This document shows positions 8,203-17,755 of a stretch of DNA of 50,357 bases, piece by piece; the stretch's first letter is position 1, and every line of letters begins with the position of its first letter. The stretch comes from a virus: positions 1 to 50,357 of the IMG/VR virus record IMGVR_UViG_3300025137_000061. The stretch is one strand, 5' to 3'. The position numbers and the translations under genes are program-made. The notes beneath the pieces are model-generated. The model saw nothing but the letters and a program-made list of their open reading frames with translations, had not been told where the DNA came from and made no database searches.

Positions 8203-8224
8203 TGGATAAATAAAATATAATAAA

Positions 8225-9349
8225 ATGGCAGAAGAATATAAGGTAAGGGCTGTTGACTTTGAAGAGAAGTCAGCTCAGGAGATCGAGAGAGATCTTTTAG
8301 AAAAGGCAGAGAATGAAAACAACGAAGCTAACGGTAAGGGAGTGGAAGGAAGCCCTGAGGGTTCCTCCGCCTCACAAGAGCAAGAAAATATACAGCCGCA
8401 AGGCGAAGCACAAGAGTCGTCCTTAAATGACGATGACGTTCTTTCATATATTGGTAAGAGGTATGACAGGGAGATAAATTCTTTGGATGATCTTTTCGAG
8501 CAGCGTAATGCTAACGAGGAGCTACCAGAGGATGTATCGGCATTCCTGAAGTACAAGAAAGAAACAGGTCGAGGTATCGGAGACTTTGTTAAGATCAATA
8601 AGGATTATGACAATGTTAATGACGACCAGCTACTACTTGACTACTACTTAGAGCAGAACAAGGGATTAGATCCTGAGGATGTAAGCTTTGAGATAGAGGA
8701 CAAGTTTTCTTATGATGAGGATCTCGATGAAGAGAGAGATGTCAAGTCCAAGAAGGTGGCGAAGAAGAAAGAGCTTGTTAAAGCTAGAGATTACTTCAAC
8801 TCTTTAAAAGAACAGTACAAGGTTCCACTTGAGTCAAGGGATTCCTTTGTTCCAGACGAAGAGAAGGAGGAGTTTAATAGCTACAAGAAAACAAAAGAGC
8901 AGCGATTGCAAAACGATCAGGAGCTTGCTAAGAGGGCTAAAAAATTTACAAGTAATACAAGTAAATTATTCTCTGAGAACTTCGAAGGTTTCGGGTTCAA
9001 CATATCGGAGGATAAAAAGGTTGTTTACAAGCCAGCTGATAGCAAGACCTTACTCAACGAGCAGTCTGACCTTAATAACTTCGTAAGTAAGTTTACAGGT
9101 GAGGACGGATCGATTGAGGACTATGAGGGATTCCATCGTTCTATAGCCGTGGCTTCAAACCCTGAGAAGTTTGCCAAGTACTTTTACGATAAAGGTATGG
9201 CAGATGCGGTAGGCGATGTGGCTAAAGAGTCTAAAAACATTGACATGACTCGTCAGTCCACAAAGGTTACCCCTAAGGAGGGCGTACAGGTCAGGTCTAT
9301 AGATGCAAGTCGAGGCAATAGATTAATTATTAAAAAACGCAAAAACTAA
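8225..9349 (+). CDS. Candidate capsid scaffolding protein
   Basis: This 374-aa protein is very acidic at the N-terminus. Residues 10-75 are rich in Glu, Asn, Gly and Ser and look disordered. The rest is charged and helical, and the end is basic (RGNRLIIKKRKN). It sits between portal and major capsid protein, the usual place for a scaffold. An acidic, helical body with a basic capsid-binding tail is what scaffolds show. A minor head protein is the other option. It has its own promoter-like box upstream. Confidence 0.65.
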   Translation: MAEEYKVRAVDFEEKSAQEIERDLLEKAENENNEANGKGVEGSPEGSSASQEQENIQPQGEAQESSLNDDDVLSYIGKRYDREINSLDDLFEQRNANEELPEDVSAFLKYKKETGRGIGDFVKINKDYDNVNDDQLLLDYYLEQNKGLDPEDVSFEIEDKFSYDEDLDEERDVKSKKVAKKKELVKARDYFNSLKEQYKVPLESRDSFVPDEEKEEFNSYKKTKEQRLQNDQELAKRAKKFTSNTSKLFSENFEGFGFNISEDKKVVYKPADSKTLLNEQSDLNNFVSKFTGEDGSIEDYEGFHRSIAVASNPEKFAKYFYDKGMADAVGDVAKESKNIDMTRQSTKVTPKEGVQVRSIDASRGNRLIIKKRKN

Positions 9350-9361
9350 AAATTAGAAAAA

Positions 9362-10795
9362 ATGGCTGGATCATTACAAACCACTCCAGGTGTAGCAATT
9401 ACACCTAGTTCGGTTAAGGCAACATTGCCTACAAATTACATCACCAATTTCGACTTCTTGACACAGTATCTTCCAGATACTTACGAAGCTGAATTTGAGC
9501 GATATGGAAACAGATCAATCTCATCATTCTTGAGAATGGTCGGTGCAGAACTTCCTACTAACTCTGACTTAATTAAGTGGGCAGAGCAAGGACGTTTGCA
9601 TACAAAATACCAAGCGATGACTTTCGCTGCATTTGGTGCGACTGGTGCAGGACAGCAAGTGTTTACTATGGCGGGTGCTCCTGCAACAGGAATGGTATTT
9701 AGAGTTAATCAAACAGTATTTTTATCATCCGATCAAGCTGCAGCTGAGTCTGCAAAGGGTGTTATTGTTGCTGTTACTGCTAACTCTTTCACTGTAGCAT
9801 ACTACACAGATTTCGCTGCAAGTCCTTTTACAGGTGCAACAACTACTGTTACTGCATTTGTTTATGGATCTGAGTTTAAGAAAGGTTCTGCAGGTATGGA
9901 CGGATCGTTAGAGGCTGAAGATTCAATCTTCTCTTGCAAGCCAATCATCATCAAGGACAACTACGAGGTGTCTGGATCTGATATGGCTCAAGTTGGATGG
10001 GTTGAGGTTACAACTGAAAACGGTGCTACAGGATACTTATGGTACTTGAAGTCAGAGCATGAGACTCGTCTACGATTTGACGATTACTTAGAGATGGCTA
10101 TGGTTGAAGGTGTTCCTGCAGAAGGTACATCTGGAGCTGAAGTTTTCTTATCTACAAATGTAGGTGGTGCTGGAGTAGATGCTGGAAACGCAGGTACTGA
10201 GGGTATGTTTGACACTATCGAGAATAGAGGTAACGTATGGTCAGGTGGTAACCCAGCTGCATTGGCAGACTTTGATACAATCGTACAACGTCTTGACAAG
10301 CAGGGTGCTATCGCTGAGAACGTATTGTTCTTAAACCGTCAGTTCTCTTTCGATATTGACGACATGTTAGCAGCTCAAAACTCTTACGGAGCAGGTGGTA
10401 CATCTTACGGATTGTTTGACAATTCTGAGGAGATGGCACTCAACCTTGGATTCTCTGGATTCAAGAGAGGTTATGAGTTTTACAAGACTGACTGGAAATA
10501 CTTAAACGATGCTACGCTTCGTGGAGGTTTGACAGGAGGTGCTGTAAACGGTGTTCTTGTACCAGCTGGTACTACATCAGTGTACGATCAAGTTCTTGGT
10601 AAGAACGCTAAACGTCCATTCTTACATGTACGTTACCGAGCTTCTGAGGCTGAGGATCGTCGATACAAAACTTGGATGACAGGTTCTGCAGGTGGAGCTA
10701 TGAGTAGCGACATCGATAAGATGCAGGTTAACTTCTTGTCAGAAAGAGCACTTTGTGTTATGGGAGCTAATAACTTCGTATTGTTCAAAGGATAA
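9362..10795 (+). CDS. Major capsid protein
   Basis: This 477-aa protein most likely has the HK97 fold and forms the icosahedral shell. Supporting points are its place after portal and scaffold, its size, a strong terminator directly after it, and visibly stricter codon use (many GCT, GGT, ACA, CGT and TTCTT-type codons) than its neighbours, which suggests high expression. The N-terminus (SLQTTPGVAITPSSVK) begins with a flexible arm. A helix with FERYGNRSISSFLRMVGAEL follows near residue 40, in the style of crAss-like capsid proteins. The ATG follows the A-rich sequence taaaaattagaaaaa. Confidence 0.85.
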   Translation: MAGSLQTTPGVAITPSSVKATLPTNYITNFDFLTQYLPDTYEAEFERYGNRSISSFLRMVGAELPTNSDLIKWAEQGRLHTKYQAMTFAAFGATGAGQQVFTMAGAPATGMVFRVNQTVFLSSDQAAAESAKGVIVAVTANSFTVAYYTDFAASPFTGATTTVTAFVYGSEFKKGSAGMDGSLEAEDSIFSCKPIIIKDNYEVSGSDMAQVGWVEVTTENGATGYLWYLKSEHETRLRFDDYLEMAMVEGVPAEGTSGAEVFLSTNVGGAGVDAGNAGTEGMFDTIENRGNVWSGGNPAALADFDTIVQRLDKQGAIAENVLFLNRQFSFDIDDMLAAQNSYGAGGTSYGLFDNSEEMALNLGFSGFKRGYEFYKTDWKYLNDATLRGGLTGGAVNGVLVPAGTTSVYDQVLGKNAKRPFLHVRYRASEAEDRRYKTWMTGSAGGAMSSDIDKMQVNFLSERALCVMGANNFVLFKG

Positions 10796-10813
10796 TACAG
10801 GACTATTTATATA

Positions 10814-10838
10814 CCAGGGGTTTCGGCCCCTGGTTTTT
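10814..10838 (+). terminator. Intrinsic terminator after the capsid gene
   Basis: A 7-bp GC-rich stem (CCAGGGG at 10814-10820 with CCCCTGG at 10827-10833), a 6-nt loop and a run of five T form a standard rho-independent terminator. It lies 18 bp after the capsid stop and should separate a strong capsid transcript from the genes behind it, with some read-through. Confidence 0.9.
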
Positions 10839-10863
10839 ATTGTAAAAATTAAATTAAAATAAA

Positions 10864-11625
10864 ATGAAAAAGAAAAAATCAATACTCGAACCTAAGGACA
10901 GAGTATATTTATTAAAGGGAAACAAAGAACCTCTTGCCTACTTCATAGCGTCAAGAGACACACCAAGAAACAGACTGCTTTACTACGACGAAGAGAACAA
11001 CATGAATAGACCTCTTCGATACGCACGTAATGCAAACTCACCATTTCAGGATGAGCAGGACAGTAATGTTATATTAGAGCCAATAGTTTTTGAGGATGGA
11101 ATACTAAGAGTACCAAAGACAAATCCAGTGCTTCAGGAGTTCTTACACTACCACCCTAATAACGGGGCAGAGTTTTATGAGTTCGATGAAGAGAAAGATG
11201 CTCAGGATCATGTTGACTTCATGTACAATGAGCTTGATGCTCAGGTTGCGGCTAGAGATTTAGATTGGACGACAATGGAGGCCGTGGCTAACGTACTTAT
11301 AGGAGGAAAGGTTTCCTCTATGACTGTGGCTGAGGTCAAGAGAGATATAATGCTTTACGCAAAGAGATATCCTCAGGACTTCATGGAGGCTGTTAACGAT
11401 CCGTCTCTACGTGTAAATAACATAGCGTCAAGAGCTTTATCTGATGGCTATCTGTCATTCAGAAACAACAAGAAGGAGATATTTTATAATCTTAAGGAGA
11501 ACAAGAAGAAGTTGATGACTATACCATTCGGAGAGGATCCGTTGTATACATTATCATCCTACCTTCAGTCTAATGATGGACTTGAGTTGTTCAAGTTCCT
11601 GGATGAAAAGATATCTGAGAATTAG
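10864..11625 (+). CDS. Virion-associated hypothetical protein (253 aa)
   Basis: This protein has a basic start (MKKKKSILEPK), a beta-rich first half with repeated Pro/Asn segments (RPLRYARNANSPFQDEQ; EPIVFEDGILRVPKTNP), and a helical second half. The style is common next to capsid genes of marine and crAss-like phages, but I know no assigned function. It starts after the capsid terminator, behind an A/T-rich leader (aaattaaaataaaatg). Confidence 0.65.
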   Translation: MKKKKSILEPKDRVYLLKGNKEPLAYFIASRDTPRNRLLYYDEENNMNRPLRYARNANSPFQDEQDSNVILEPIVFEDGILRVPKTNPVLQEFLHYHPNNGAEFYEFDEEKDAQDHVDFMYNELDAQVAARDLDWTTMEAVANVLIGGKVSSMTVAEVKRDIMLYAKRYPQDFMEAVNDPSLRVNNIASRALSDGYLSFRNNKKEIFYNLKENKKKLMTIPFGEDPLYTLSSYLQSNDGLELFKFLDEKISEN

Positions 11626-11633
11626 TATATTTG
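11626..11633 (+). promoter_or_regulatory. Bacteroidota-type -7 box (TATATTTG)
   Basis: TATATTTG starts directly after the stop of the preceding gene and lies 32 bp before the ATG at 11665. Together with the terminator at 11979-12008 it would give the 96-aa gene its own short transcript. Confidence 0.5.
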
Positions 11634-11664
11634 TGGTATTATTAACCCATTAAATTTTTAAACA

Positions 11665-11955
11665 ATGGCAAAGTATTTATCAATATCTACGTCTAACGAT
11701 GGCGTACTACAGGCACCAGTAGGTGTTGGAATGATGGCAGAATTAACAGGAGCTACTGAAGTTCGTTTGTATCTTGGAAGCACTGTTACTCATCACATCA
11801 AGTTAACTTGTACAGGAGCAAATCAGGCTTTCATTGACAATATCAATGCGGCACTTAAGTCAGCTGCTGAAACAAGCTGGACTAATGCTATAGAGGCTGT
11901 TACTGTTCCAGCTGGAGTAGTTGTAACAGACTATGCAATGACTGTATTCTCTTAA
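11665..11955 (+). CDS. Small head or decoration protein candidate (96 aa)
   Basis: This 96-aa, Ala/Thr/Val-rich beta protein (MAKYLSISTSNDGVL, then VRLYLGSTVTHHIKLTC) has the pattern NINAALKSAAETSWTNAI, a style seen in small virion proteins of marine phages. It has its own promoter-like box and its own terminator, an arrangement that suggests a high-copy structural protein such as a capsid decoration or head fibre. The function is inferred from context. Confidence 0.6.
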   Translation: MAKYLSISTSNDGVLQAPVGVGMMAELTGATEVRLYLGSTVTHHIKLTCTGANQAFIDNINAALKSAAETSWTNAIEAVTVPAGVVVTDYAMTVFS

Positions 11956-11978
11956 TAGAGAGGTAACAATTCTAAAGG

Positions 11979-12008
11979 AGGCACTTTTTAATCGAAGTGC
12001 CTTTTTTT
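11979..12008 (+). terminator. Intrinsic terminator after the 96-aa gene
   Basis: An 8-bp stem (AGGCACTT at 11979-11986 with AAGTGCCT at 11995-12002) is followed by a run of T (12002-12008). It lies 23 bp after the stop codon and isolates the small head gene from the tail genes. Confidence 0.9.
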
Positions 12009-12011
12009 ATT

Positions 12012-12019
12012 TATCTTTG
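12012..12019 (+). promoter_or_regulatory. Bacteroidota-type -7 box (TATCTTTG)
   Basis: TATCTTTG is the preferred form of the Bacteroidota -7 element. It lies directly after the terminator and 15 bp before the ATG at 12034. It should drive the tail operon that starts there. Confidence 0.55.
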
Positions 12020-12033
12020 TTAAAACTAGATAG

Positions 12034-12732
12034 ATGATCAATCAAGTAAGAAATACTGTACTGTCTATAATCAGCAAGGAGAACAGGGGATACATAACCC
12101 CGTTTGAGTTCAACCTGTTTGCAAAGCAGGCACAGCTTGAGGTGTTTGAGCAGTACATATACTCATACAGTACGTCAATAGTCAAGCAGAACGCAAGACT
12201 TCATGGCGAAGGATACTCAGACATACCAAAAAAAATAGCGGACGTTATAGACACATTCTATAAGGTTGCTGCACTGACATACGCAGCCTCAAAGTTTACA
12301 CCACCTACAGACTACTACTTTGTGGACAAGCTTATATACAACACCTCTGTCGAGGTTGAGAAGGTTAGTCACAATAAAGTCCTGAAGCTTACGTCTTCAA
12401 ACCTGACGGCACCCACTGTGGCATACCCAGTATACACACTTGACGAGACAGGATTTATAGTTTACCCAACGACGATAACATCAAACGTAAACATGGGATA
12501 CATAAGATATCCAGTGGATCCAAAGTGGACATACATAGCGACAAGTGCATCAGACGCAGATCCACTTTTTAATGAATCTGCTGCAGACTACCAAGACTTT
12601 GAGCTTCCTAAGAGTGACTTTGTAAACCTCGTCTTAAAGATACTACAGTACGCTGGTGTTTCAATCAGAGAGGCAGAGGTCGTTCAGGCTGCTAAGTCTG
12701 AAGAACTTCAGGACGCACAACAAAAACAATAG
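12034..12732 (+). CDS. Head-tail adaptor or ring protein candidate (232 aa)
   Basis: This is a 232-aa protein with a helical start (INQVRNTVLSIISKENRGYI, FNLFAKQAQLEVFEQYI) and a beta-rich middle that includes IRYPVDPKWTY near residue 158. The end is a charged helix. Its place after the head genes and before the large tail proteins, and its size, fit the connector or ring proteins of crAss-like podoviruses. It has its own promoter-like box and ends 2 bp before the next gene. Confidence 0.6.
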   Translation: MINQVRNTVLSIISKENRGYITPFEFNLFAKQAQLEVFEQYIYSYSTSIVKQNARLHGEGYSDIPKKIADVIDTFYKVAALTYAASKFTPPTDYYFVDKLIYNTSVEVEKVSHNKVLKLTSSNLTAPTVAYPVYTLDETGFIVYPTTITSNVNMGYIRYPVDPKWTYIATSASDADPLFNESAADYQDFELPKSDFVNLVLKILQYAGVSIREAEVVQAAKSEELQDAQQKQ

Positions 12733-12734
12733 AT

Positions 12735-13643
12735 ATGGCATATATAACTAACTACCAATACTACACAAATGGAGGTGTCATACCTACAGACCTCAACCAC
12801 GGAGAATACCAGTACGTATCTCTGGCTGACATCGTTAACAACTTTATGCTTATGTATGTGGGCAACGATAAGCTTGTGAACAATGTAGATAGATATGCAA
12901 TTCTATTTCATGCAAAGAGAGCTATACAGGAGCTTAACTATGACGCACTTAGAAATATAAAGGTGATAGAGCAGGAGATGGGAGATCAGCTCAAGATGGT
13001 CATGCCCCCTGACTACGTAAACTATGTACGTATATCAGTGCTTAGCGGAAACGTATTATTCCCACTGACAGAAAACAGGCAGCCTATATCTGCGACTGGA
13101 TACCTTCAAGATAATAACCTGGAGATACTTTTTGATTCATCAGGAGAGATTGTTACTGGAGATTCAAGGGTAGACATACTAAGACAAGAGAAGACTTTAT
13201 ACATGGGAGGCGGTATATATCACGGATGTCATGGATATAACTACGAAGGTGACTGGTACTTTGGTTACAGGATGGGTGGAAGATACGGACTAGACACTGC
13301 AGAGGCAAACAACAACCCAAGGTTCTCAATAAACAAGGCGTCTGGTGTGATAGATTTCTCTTCAGGTATAGAGAACAAGCATATAGTTCTTGAGTACGTG
13401 TCTGACGGCATGGAGAACGGAGACGACAGCAAGATTACCATCAACAAGATGGCTGAGGAATATCTGTACAACTACATAAAGTTCGCTCTTCTAAACAATA
13501 AGACAGGTGTTCAGGAGTACATCGTAAACAGAGCCAGAAAGGATAAGACGGCCACTCTTAGAAATGCAAAGATTAGACTAAGTAATCTACATCCATCCAG
13601 GCTATTGATGAGCCTTAGAGGTAGAGATAAATGGATTAAGTAA
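12735..13643 (+). CDS. Tail stabilisation or adaptor protein candidate (302 aa)
   Basis: This 302-aa protein has a start of the type NGGVIPTDLNHGEYQYVSLADIVNNF. A helical segment with RAIQELNYDALRNIKVIE near residue 60 and the pattern MVMPPDYVNYVRISV near 90 follow. The C-terminal helix is basic. This order resembles P22 gp4-like tail-stabilisation proteins annotated in crAss-like phages. It lies 2 bp after the previous gene and 2 bp before the muzzle-like gene. The role is by analogy and context. Confidence 0.6.
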   Translation: MAYITNYQYYTNGGVIPTDLNHGEYQYVSLADIVNNFMLMYVGNDKLVNNVDRYAILFHAKRAIQELNYDALRNIKVIEQEMGDQLKMVMPPDYVNYVRISVLSGNVLFPLTENRQPISATGYLQDNNLEILFDSSGEIVTGDSRVDILRQEKTLYMGGGIYHGCHGYNYEGDWYFGYRMGGRYGLDTAEANNNPRFSINKASGVIDFSSGIENKHIVLEYVSDGMENGDDSKITINKMAEEYLYNYIKFALLNNKTGVQEYIVNRARKDKTATLRNAKIRLSNLHPSRLLMSLRGRDKWIK

Positions 13644-13645
13644 GT

Positions 13646-16600
13646 ATGGAACTAAAGAAGACATTCCTGGGAGGGAAGATGAACAAGGATCTTGATCAAA
13701 GACTTCTGTCTGGAGGTCAGTATGCGGATGCTTTAAACATAACCATAGACACGTCTGAGGGATCCAACATTGGGTCTGTGTCTAACTCGTTAGGTAACGG
13801 AATCGTGGGAGATATATCTTCAGTTTTATCTGGATATGTACCAGCAATAAACACGACAAACGCCAGAACTATAGGTGCGATAGCATACGAGCCCTTGAAC
13901 CTTATATACTGGTTTGTTTCATCTGATGAATATGACGCTATATTCGAGTACAACCAGATAGATAATACAACGGCACAGGTGCTTATATCCACAAAGAGTG
14001 GAGGCAACCCTAGTCAGTTAAACTTAAATCAAGAGTACCTAATAACTGGTGTTAATTATATACCAGGACACAAGCCAGAGTCTGGAGCACTTTTGTTCTG
14101 GACGGACAACCTAAATCCACCAAGAAAGATAAACATTGCAAGGGCAAAGCAATACTCTGTAAATGACCCTAGGATAGATATCGATATAGACGTGATACTA
14201 AGGCCACCATTAAAGGCACCAGCGATATACCCATCAACATCTTCTGATGTTCTTTCAAACAGCATGGAGGATAAGTTTTTGTACTTTGCTTACAGGTATA
14301 AGTATGTAGACAATGAGTACAGCTCAATGTCGCCATATTCAGGTGTTGCATTCAAGCCATCAAACTATCAGATCGATCCATTTACAGGTGACAACAACGC
14401 TATGCTCAACACATACAACGAGTGTAGGATTGTATTTGAGCTTGGAAATGAATTTGTTACAGAGGTACAGATACTGGCTTACGACCCAAGAAGTCTTAAT
14501 GTTAAGATTGTAAAGTCCATCGTAAAGGAGGATCTAATTATCAATGGTAATATAAATACATCTAGCTACACATTTAGCAACAACAAGATATATGCACCAC
14601 TACCTTCAGACCAGGTAACCAGGCTTTTTGACAATGTACCACTTCTAGCTCAGGCCCAGGAAGTCATAGGTAACAGATTGATATACGGTAACTACACACA
14701 GTTTAGAGATGTCGATCCCGTTGATTTTACTGTAACATACACCAGCAGGAATGCCTCTATACCAGCAGGAACTCCCTTAAGCACGTTCAGGACGGACAGG
14801 GATTACGAGGTAGGCATAATCTACGGTGATGACTATGGGCGTATGACCACAGCCCTAATAAGCGACAATAACTCTACATACATACCGTCAACAGAGTCCG
14901 ACAAGTCTAACAGTTTAAAGGTGCAGATTCAAAACACTCCACCTAGCTGGTCCACAAACTACAGGCTTGTGGTTAAGCAGGCAAAGAAGGAGTACTACAA
15001 CATATTTCCCTTATGGCTATATGAAAAAGATGTTTACAGATATTTCAGAATAAATGAGTTCGACAAAGATAAGTTTTCTGTAGGTCAGTACGTTATATTT
15101 AAGTCTACAGCTGCTGGTCCTACATTCTCAAACAAGAAGTATAAGATACTTGAGTTTGAATCTAAGCCTGATAATTTTGAGGATATAAGCGGAGCAGAGG
15201 CAGGTCTTTACTTTAAGATAAAGGTAGATAATATTGAGGAGCTATCAAACTCTCAACTTCAATCTTTTACAAATCAAGACGCATCCCAATCTACTACGAA
15301 TTCGAGTATTATTCCATATCCTGGCTATAATCAAAGACCAATGGAACATGGTACTATAGATTACATGGACACCACACATCCATACTATGGTCAGAACGAT
15401 TTAAACTCTTTAACGGTAACTGAGTTTACTGGCCCTAACAACTGGACTCAATTTGGCAAAGATATAAGGGTTACTGTAGAAATAGATGGTGTAAACCCAA
15501 CAACATTTAAGTACACTAGAAATGTAAATGGTTTAAGCGATTGGGAAGCGGAAACACAAAGCATAGATGGAGATATACCTCTTTATTATAATGCTATCTC
15601 TGTTGGATCACCACAAGCAGGTCAGATGTGCACGATAAACTTTAATCAGAATTCATCCTACACCATAGGTGACAAGTGGAAGATTATGTTTAGATCTAAC
15701 AGAGCTGATATAAGTAGAAATTATTTTCAGCCAGATGGAGGTTATTATCGTGGAGCTATACCTACGAATGGCACGGCTCCTCAATCATTTGAAGGTCAAG
15801 ATCCAAACGCAAGTATTCAATATCAAGGTCAGGTTGTTGTAAGAGGCACATCAAATGAAGATCATAATACAGAATTAAAGATTCAACCATTAGCAAGAAT
15901 AATAATAGGTATTAGTGTATTAAGTACAGGTGAGAGTAATATTCAGGAGTTTATATCTGATGGTCTTTATGATAATCTTGAGGAGTGGTTTCTTGAGTCT
16001 AACGCATACCTAGACTTTGAGCATCCATCATATACAGGAGTAAATGATGCTGAATCCGTGTGCTTTAGAAGGGCTAAATATCAGCCAGGATATAATTCTG
16101 AAGTAATGCAAGGTGTAAATGTAAATTATCTTTCAAATATAGGTCCTTCAAATACAAGGCTAGAATTTCCAATGAGGATGCTTATAAGAAATTATGGTAT
16201 TGGAACAGACGCACAAATAAGCAATACTTTTTCCAATATTGGATCTATTCAGGTTTCATTCTCTATTGAACAGTCTCCAAATCCATTGGTATGCGAGACA
16301 GATCCAAAGGAGGAGGATGTAGAAATTTATCATGAGGTTACCGACTCTTACGATATAGAGGGTGGCTTTCATCATGTTGGATGGGACTATGCTGATTTTA
16401 CAGATTTAAACACGGTATTCCCAAATCTAGCAATCGCTATTCCAGGTATTGCAAATAAAACAATCCTAGGTCCTTTAAATCCTGCGGCACCCCTGTCGAC
16501 AGACAAGCCTCATAACTTTTCTATAGGTCAACAGGTATACGTCTCAGGCACTTTTAGTGTCCCTGCTATAAATCCTAACACAGGAAATCCATATTACATA

Positions 16601-17755
16601 GTACTAGCTACTCTTAATCAGTACTGTGTTGTTGTAGACCTTGATTTTCCTGCAGTTGCTCCAGCAGAGCCAGGTATAATTTATAAGCAGTCCTGGGAGC
16701 AGGACCAGACAGCCACAAACCAGGGTGCATACATAGAGATAAATCAAGACACGGCAAAGAATAGTCAGTTCAACGCATTTTCCTTTGGGAATGGTGTTGA
16801 GTCAAACAGGATAAGGGACGACTTCAATGCCTCAGAAATGAAGTTCAGTCCTAGGGTTACCAGTATTATAGAGGACTACGAGAACGAGCGTAAGGAGGCA
16901 TCTCTGACATACAGCGGTGTGTTTAGGGGAGATACATCTATAAACAGACTTAATGAGTTTAATCTTTCACTAGCAAACTTTAAAGATTTAGATAGAGAGT
17001 TCGGTCAGATTGAAAAATTATACGCAAGAGATACTGATGTATTTGTACTTCATCAGGACAAGATAAATAAGGTTCTTTACGAAAAGAATGTATTGTTTGA
17101 TGCGGTTGGAGGTGGTCAGGTTGCCTCGATACCTCAGGTTTTGGGTAACGAGATACCGTTCCCTGTGGAGTATGGTATAAGTAATAATCCAGAGAGCTTT
17201 TCTACAAATGCAGGTGACATGTACTTCACGGATTCAAGGAGGGGTGCCGTGATTGGTATAGAAAGGGGTTCTGTGAACGAGATATCTTCTTTGGGTATGA
17301 CTGATTACTTTAGAGATGAACTTAAAGACAGTCCAAACAAACAGAAGCTTGGAGGGTTTGATCCTTACTCAAGCAGATATACCTTGGCAACGCAAAACAG
17401 TAGGAGGTCAAGACCATGCATATTGACACTCAGACCATCGGCAAGAATACTTGCTAGCAACACTGGAGGTTTTAATTTGTTTATGTTTAACATAGAGACA
17501 TCACTTTCATGGTCAATGGCAATTGTAGACACAGGATTTGGAACATCGTGGGTTAGTCCATCTACCACGACTGGGTATGGTGCTCAAAATATTTATGCGA
17601 ATATTGCAAATAATTTCACAGGTTCCACAAGAACTATTAACTTTGTTGTGACCTACTGCACAAGTCAGACTCAGATATTTACACTCACCCAGTCTGTAGG
17701 TAAGCCAATATCTGTAGATGTTGTGGTGGTAAATAAACCAGAAAATAGAAAATGA
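13646..17755 (+). CDS. Large tail protein, muzzle-like, with C-terminal BACON domain
   Basis: This 1369-aa tail protein begins KKTFLGGKMNKDLDQRLL with ADALNITIDTSEGSNIGSV, a start I associate with the large tail/muzzle proteins of crAss-like and marine Bacteroidota podoviruses. Near residue 1190 is YFTDSRRGAVIGIERGSVNE with GMTDYF, another marker of this family. Residues about 1275-1360 form a BACON-type domain: LSWSMAI, TSWVSPSTTTGYG, STRTINFVVTY, IFTLTQSV. BACON domains are thought to bind carbohydrate or mucin. The middle part (about 15280-16480) is more AT-rich than its flanks and may be an exchanged receptor-facing domain. The gene shares an ATGA overlap with the fibre gene. Confidence 0.7.
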   Translation: MELKKTFLGGKMNKDLDQRLLSGGQYADALNITIDTSEGSNIGSVSNSLGNGIVGDISSVLSGYVPAINTTNARTIGAIAYEPLNLIYWFVSSDEYDAIFEYNQIDNTTAQVLISTKSGGNPSQLNLNQEYLITGVNYIPGHKPESGALLFWTDNLNPPRKINIARAKQYSVNDPRIDIDIDVILRPPLKAPAIYPSTSSDVLSNSMEDKFLYFAYRYKYVDNEYSSMSPYSGVAFKPSNYQIDPFTGDNNAMLNTYNECRIVFELGNEFVTEVQILAYDPRSLNVKIVKSIVKEDLIINGNINTSSYTFSNNKIYAPLPSDQVTRLFDNVPLLAQAQEVIGNRLIYGNYTQFRDVDPVDFTVTYTSRNASIPAGTPLSTFRTDRDYEVGIIYGDDYGRMTTALISDNNSTYIPSTESDKSNSLKVQIQNTPPSWSTNYRLVVKQAKKEYYNIFPLWLYEKDVYRYFRINEFDKDKFSVGQYVIFKSTAAGPTFSNKKYKILEFESKPDNFEDISGAEAGLYFKIKVDNIEELSNSQLQSFTNQDASQSTTNSSIIPYPGYNQRPMEHGTIDYMDTTHPYYGQNDLNSLTVTEFTGPNNWTQFGKDIRVTVEIDGVNPTTFKYTRNVNGLSDWEAETQSIDGDIPLYYNAISVGSPQAGQMCTINFNQNSSYTIGDKWKIMFRSNRADISRNYFQPDGGYYRGAIPTNGTAPQSFEGQDPNASIQYQGQVVVRGTSNEDHNTELKIQPLARIIIGISVLSTGESNIQEFISDGLYDNLEEWFLESNAYLDFEHPSYTGVNDAESVCFRRAKYQPGYNSEVMQGVNVNYLSNIGPSNTRLEFPMRMLIRNYGIGTDAQISNTFSNIGSIQVSFSIEQSPNPLVCETDPKEEDVEIYHEVTDSYDIEGGFHHVGWDYADFTDLNTVFPNLAIAIPGIANKTILGPLNPAAPLSTDKPHNFSIGQQVYVSGTFSVPAINPNTGNPYYIVLATLNQYCVVVDLDFPAVAPAEPGIIYKQSWEQDQTATNQGAYIEINQDTAKNSQFNAFSFGNGVESNRIRDDFNASEMKFSPRVTSIIEDYENERKEASLTYSGVFRGDTSINRLNEFNLSLANFKDLDREFGQIEKLYARDTDVFVLHQDKINKVLYEKNVLFDAVGGGQVASIPQVLGNEIPFPVEYGISNNPESFSTNAGDMYFTDSRRGAVIGIERGSVNEISSLGMTDYFRDELKDSPNKQKLGGFDPYSSRYTLATQNSRRSRPCILTLRPSARILASNTGGFNLFMFNIETSLSWSMAIVDTGFGTSWVSPSTTTGYGAQNIYANIANNFTGSTRTINFVVTYCTSQTQIFTLTQSVGKPISVDVVVVNKPENRK
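15280..16480 (+). other. AT-rich block inside the muzzle-like gene
   Basis: Sampled lines inside this stretch run near 30-35 % GC, against about 43 % before and after it, and use more AAT, AAA, TTT and TAT codons. The protein here (about residues 545-945) is beta-rich with little charge. The frame is intact. This suggests replacement of an internal, probably host-facing, domain by recombination. The borders are approximate because composition was judged by eye. Confidence 0.5.
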
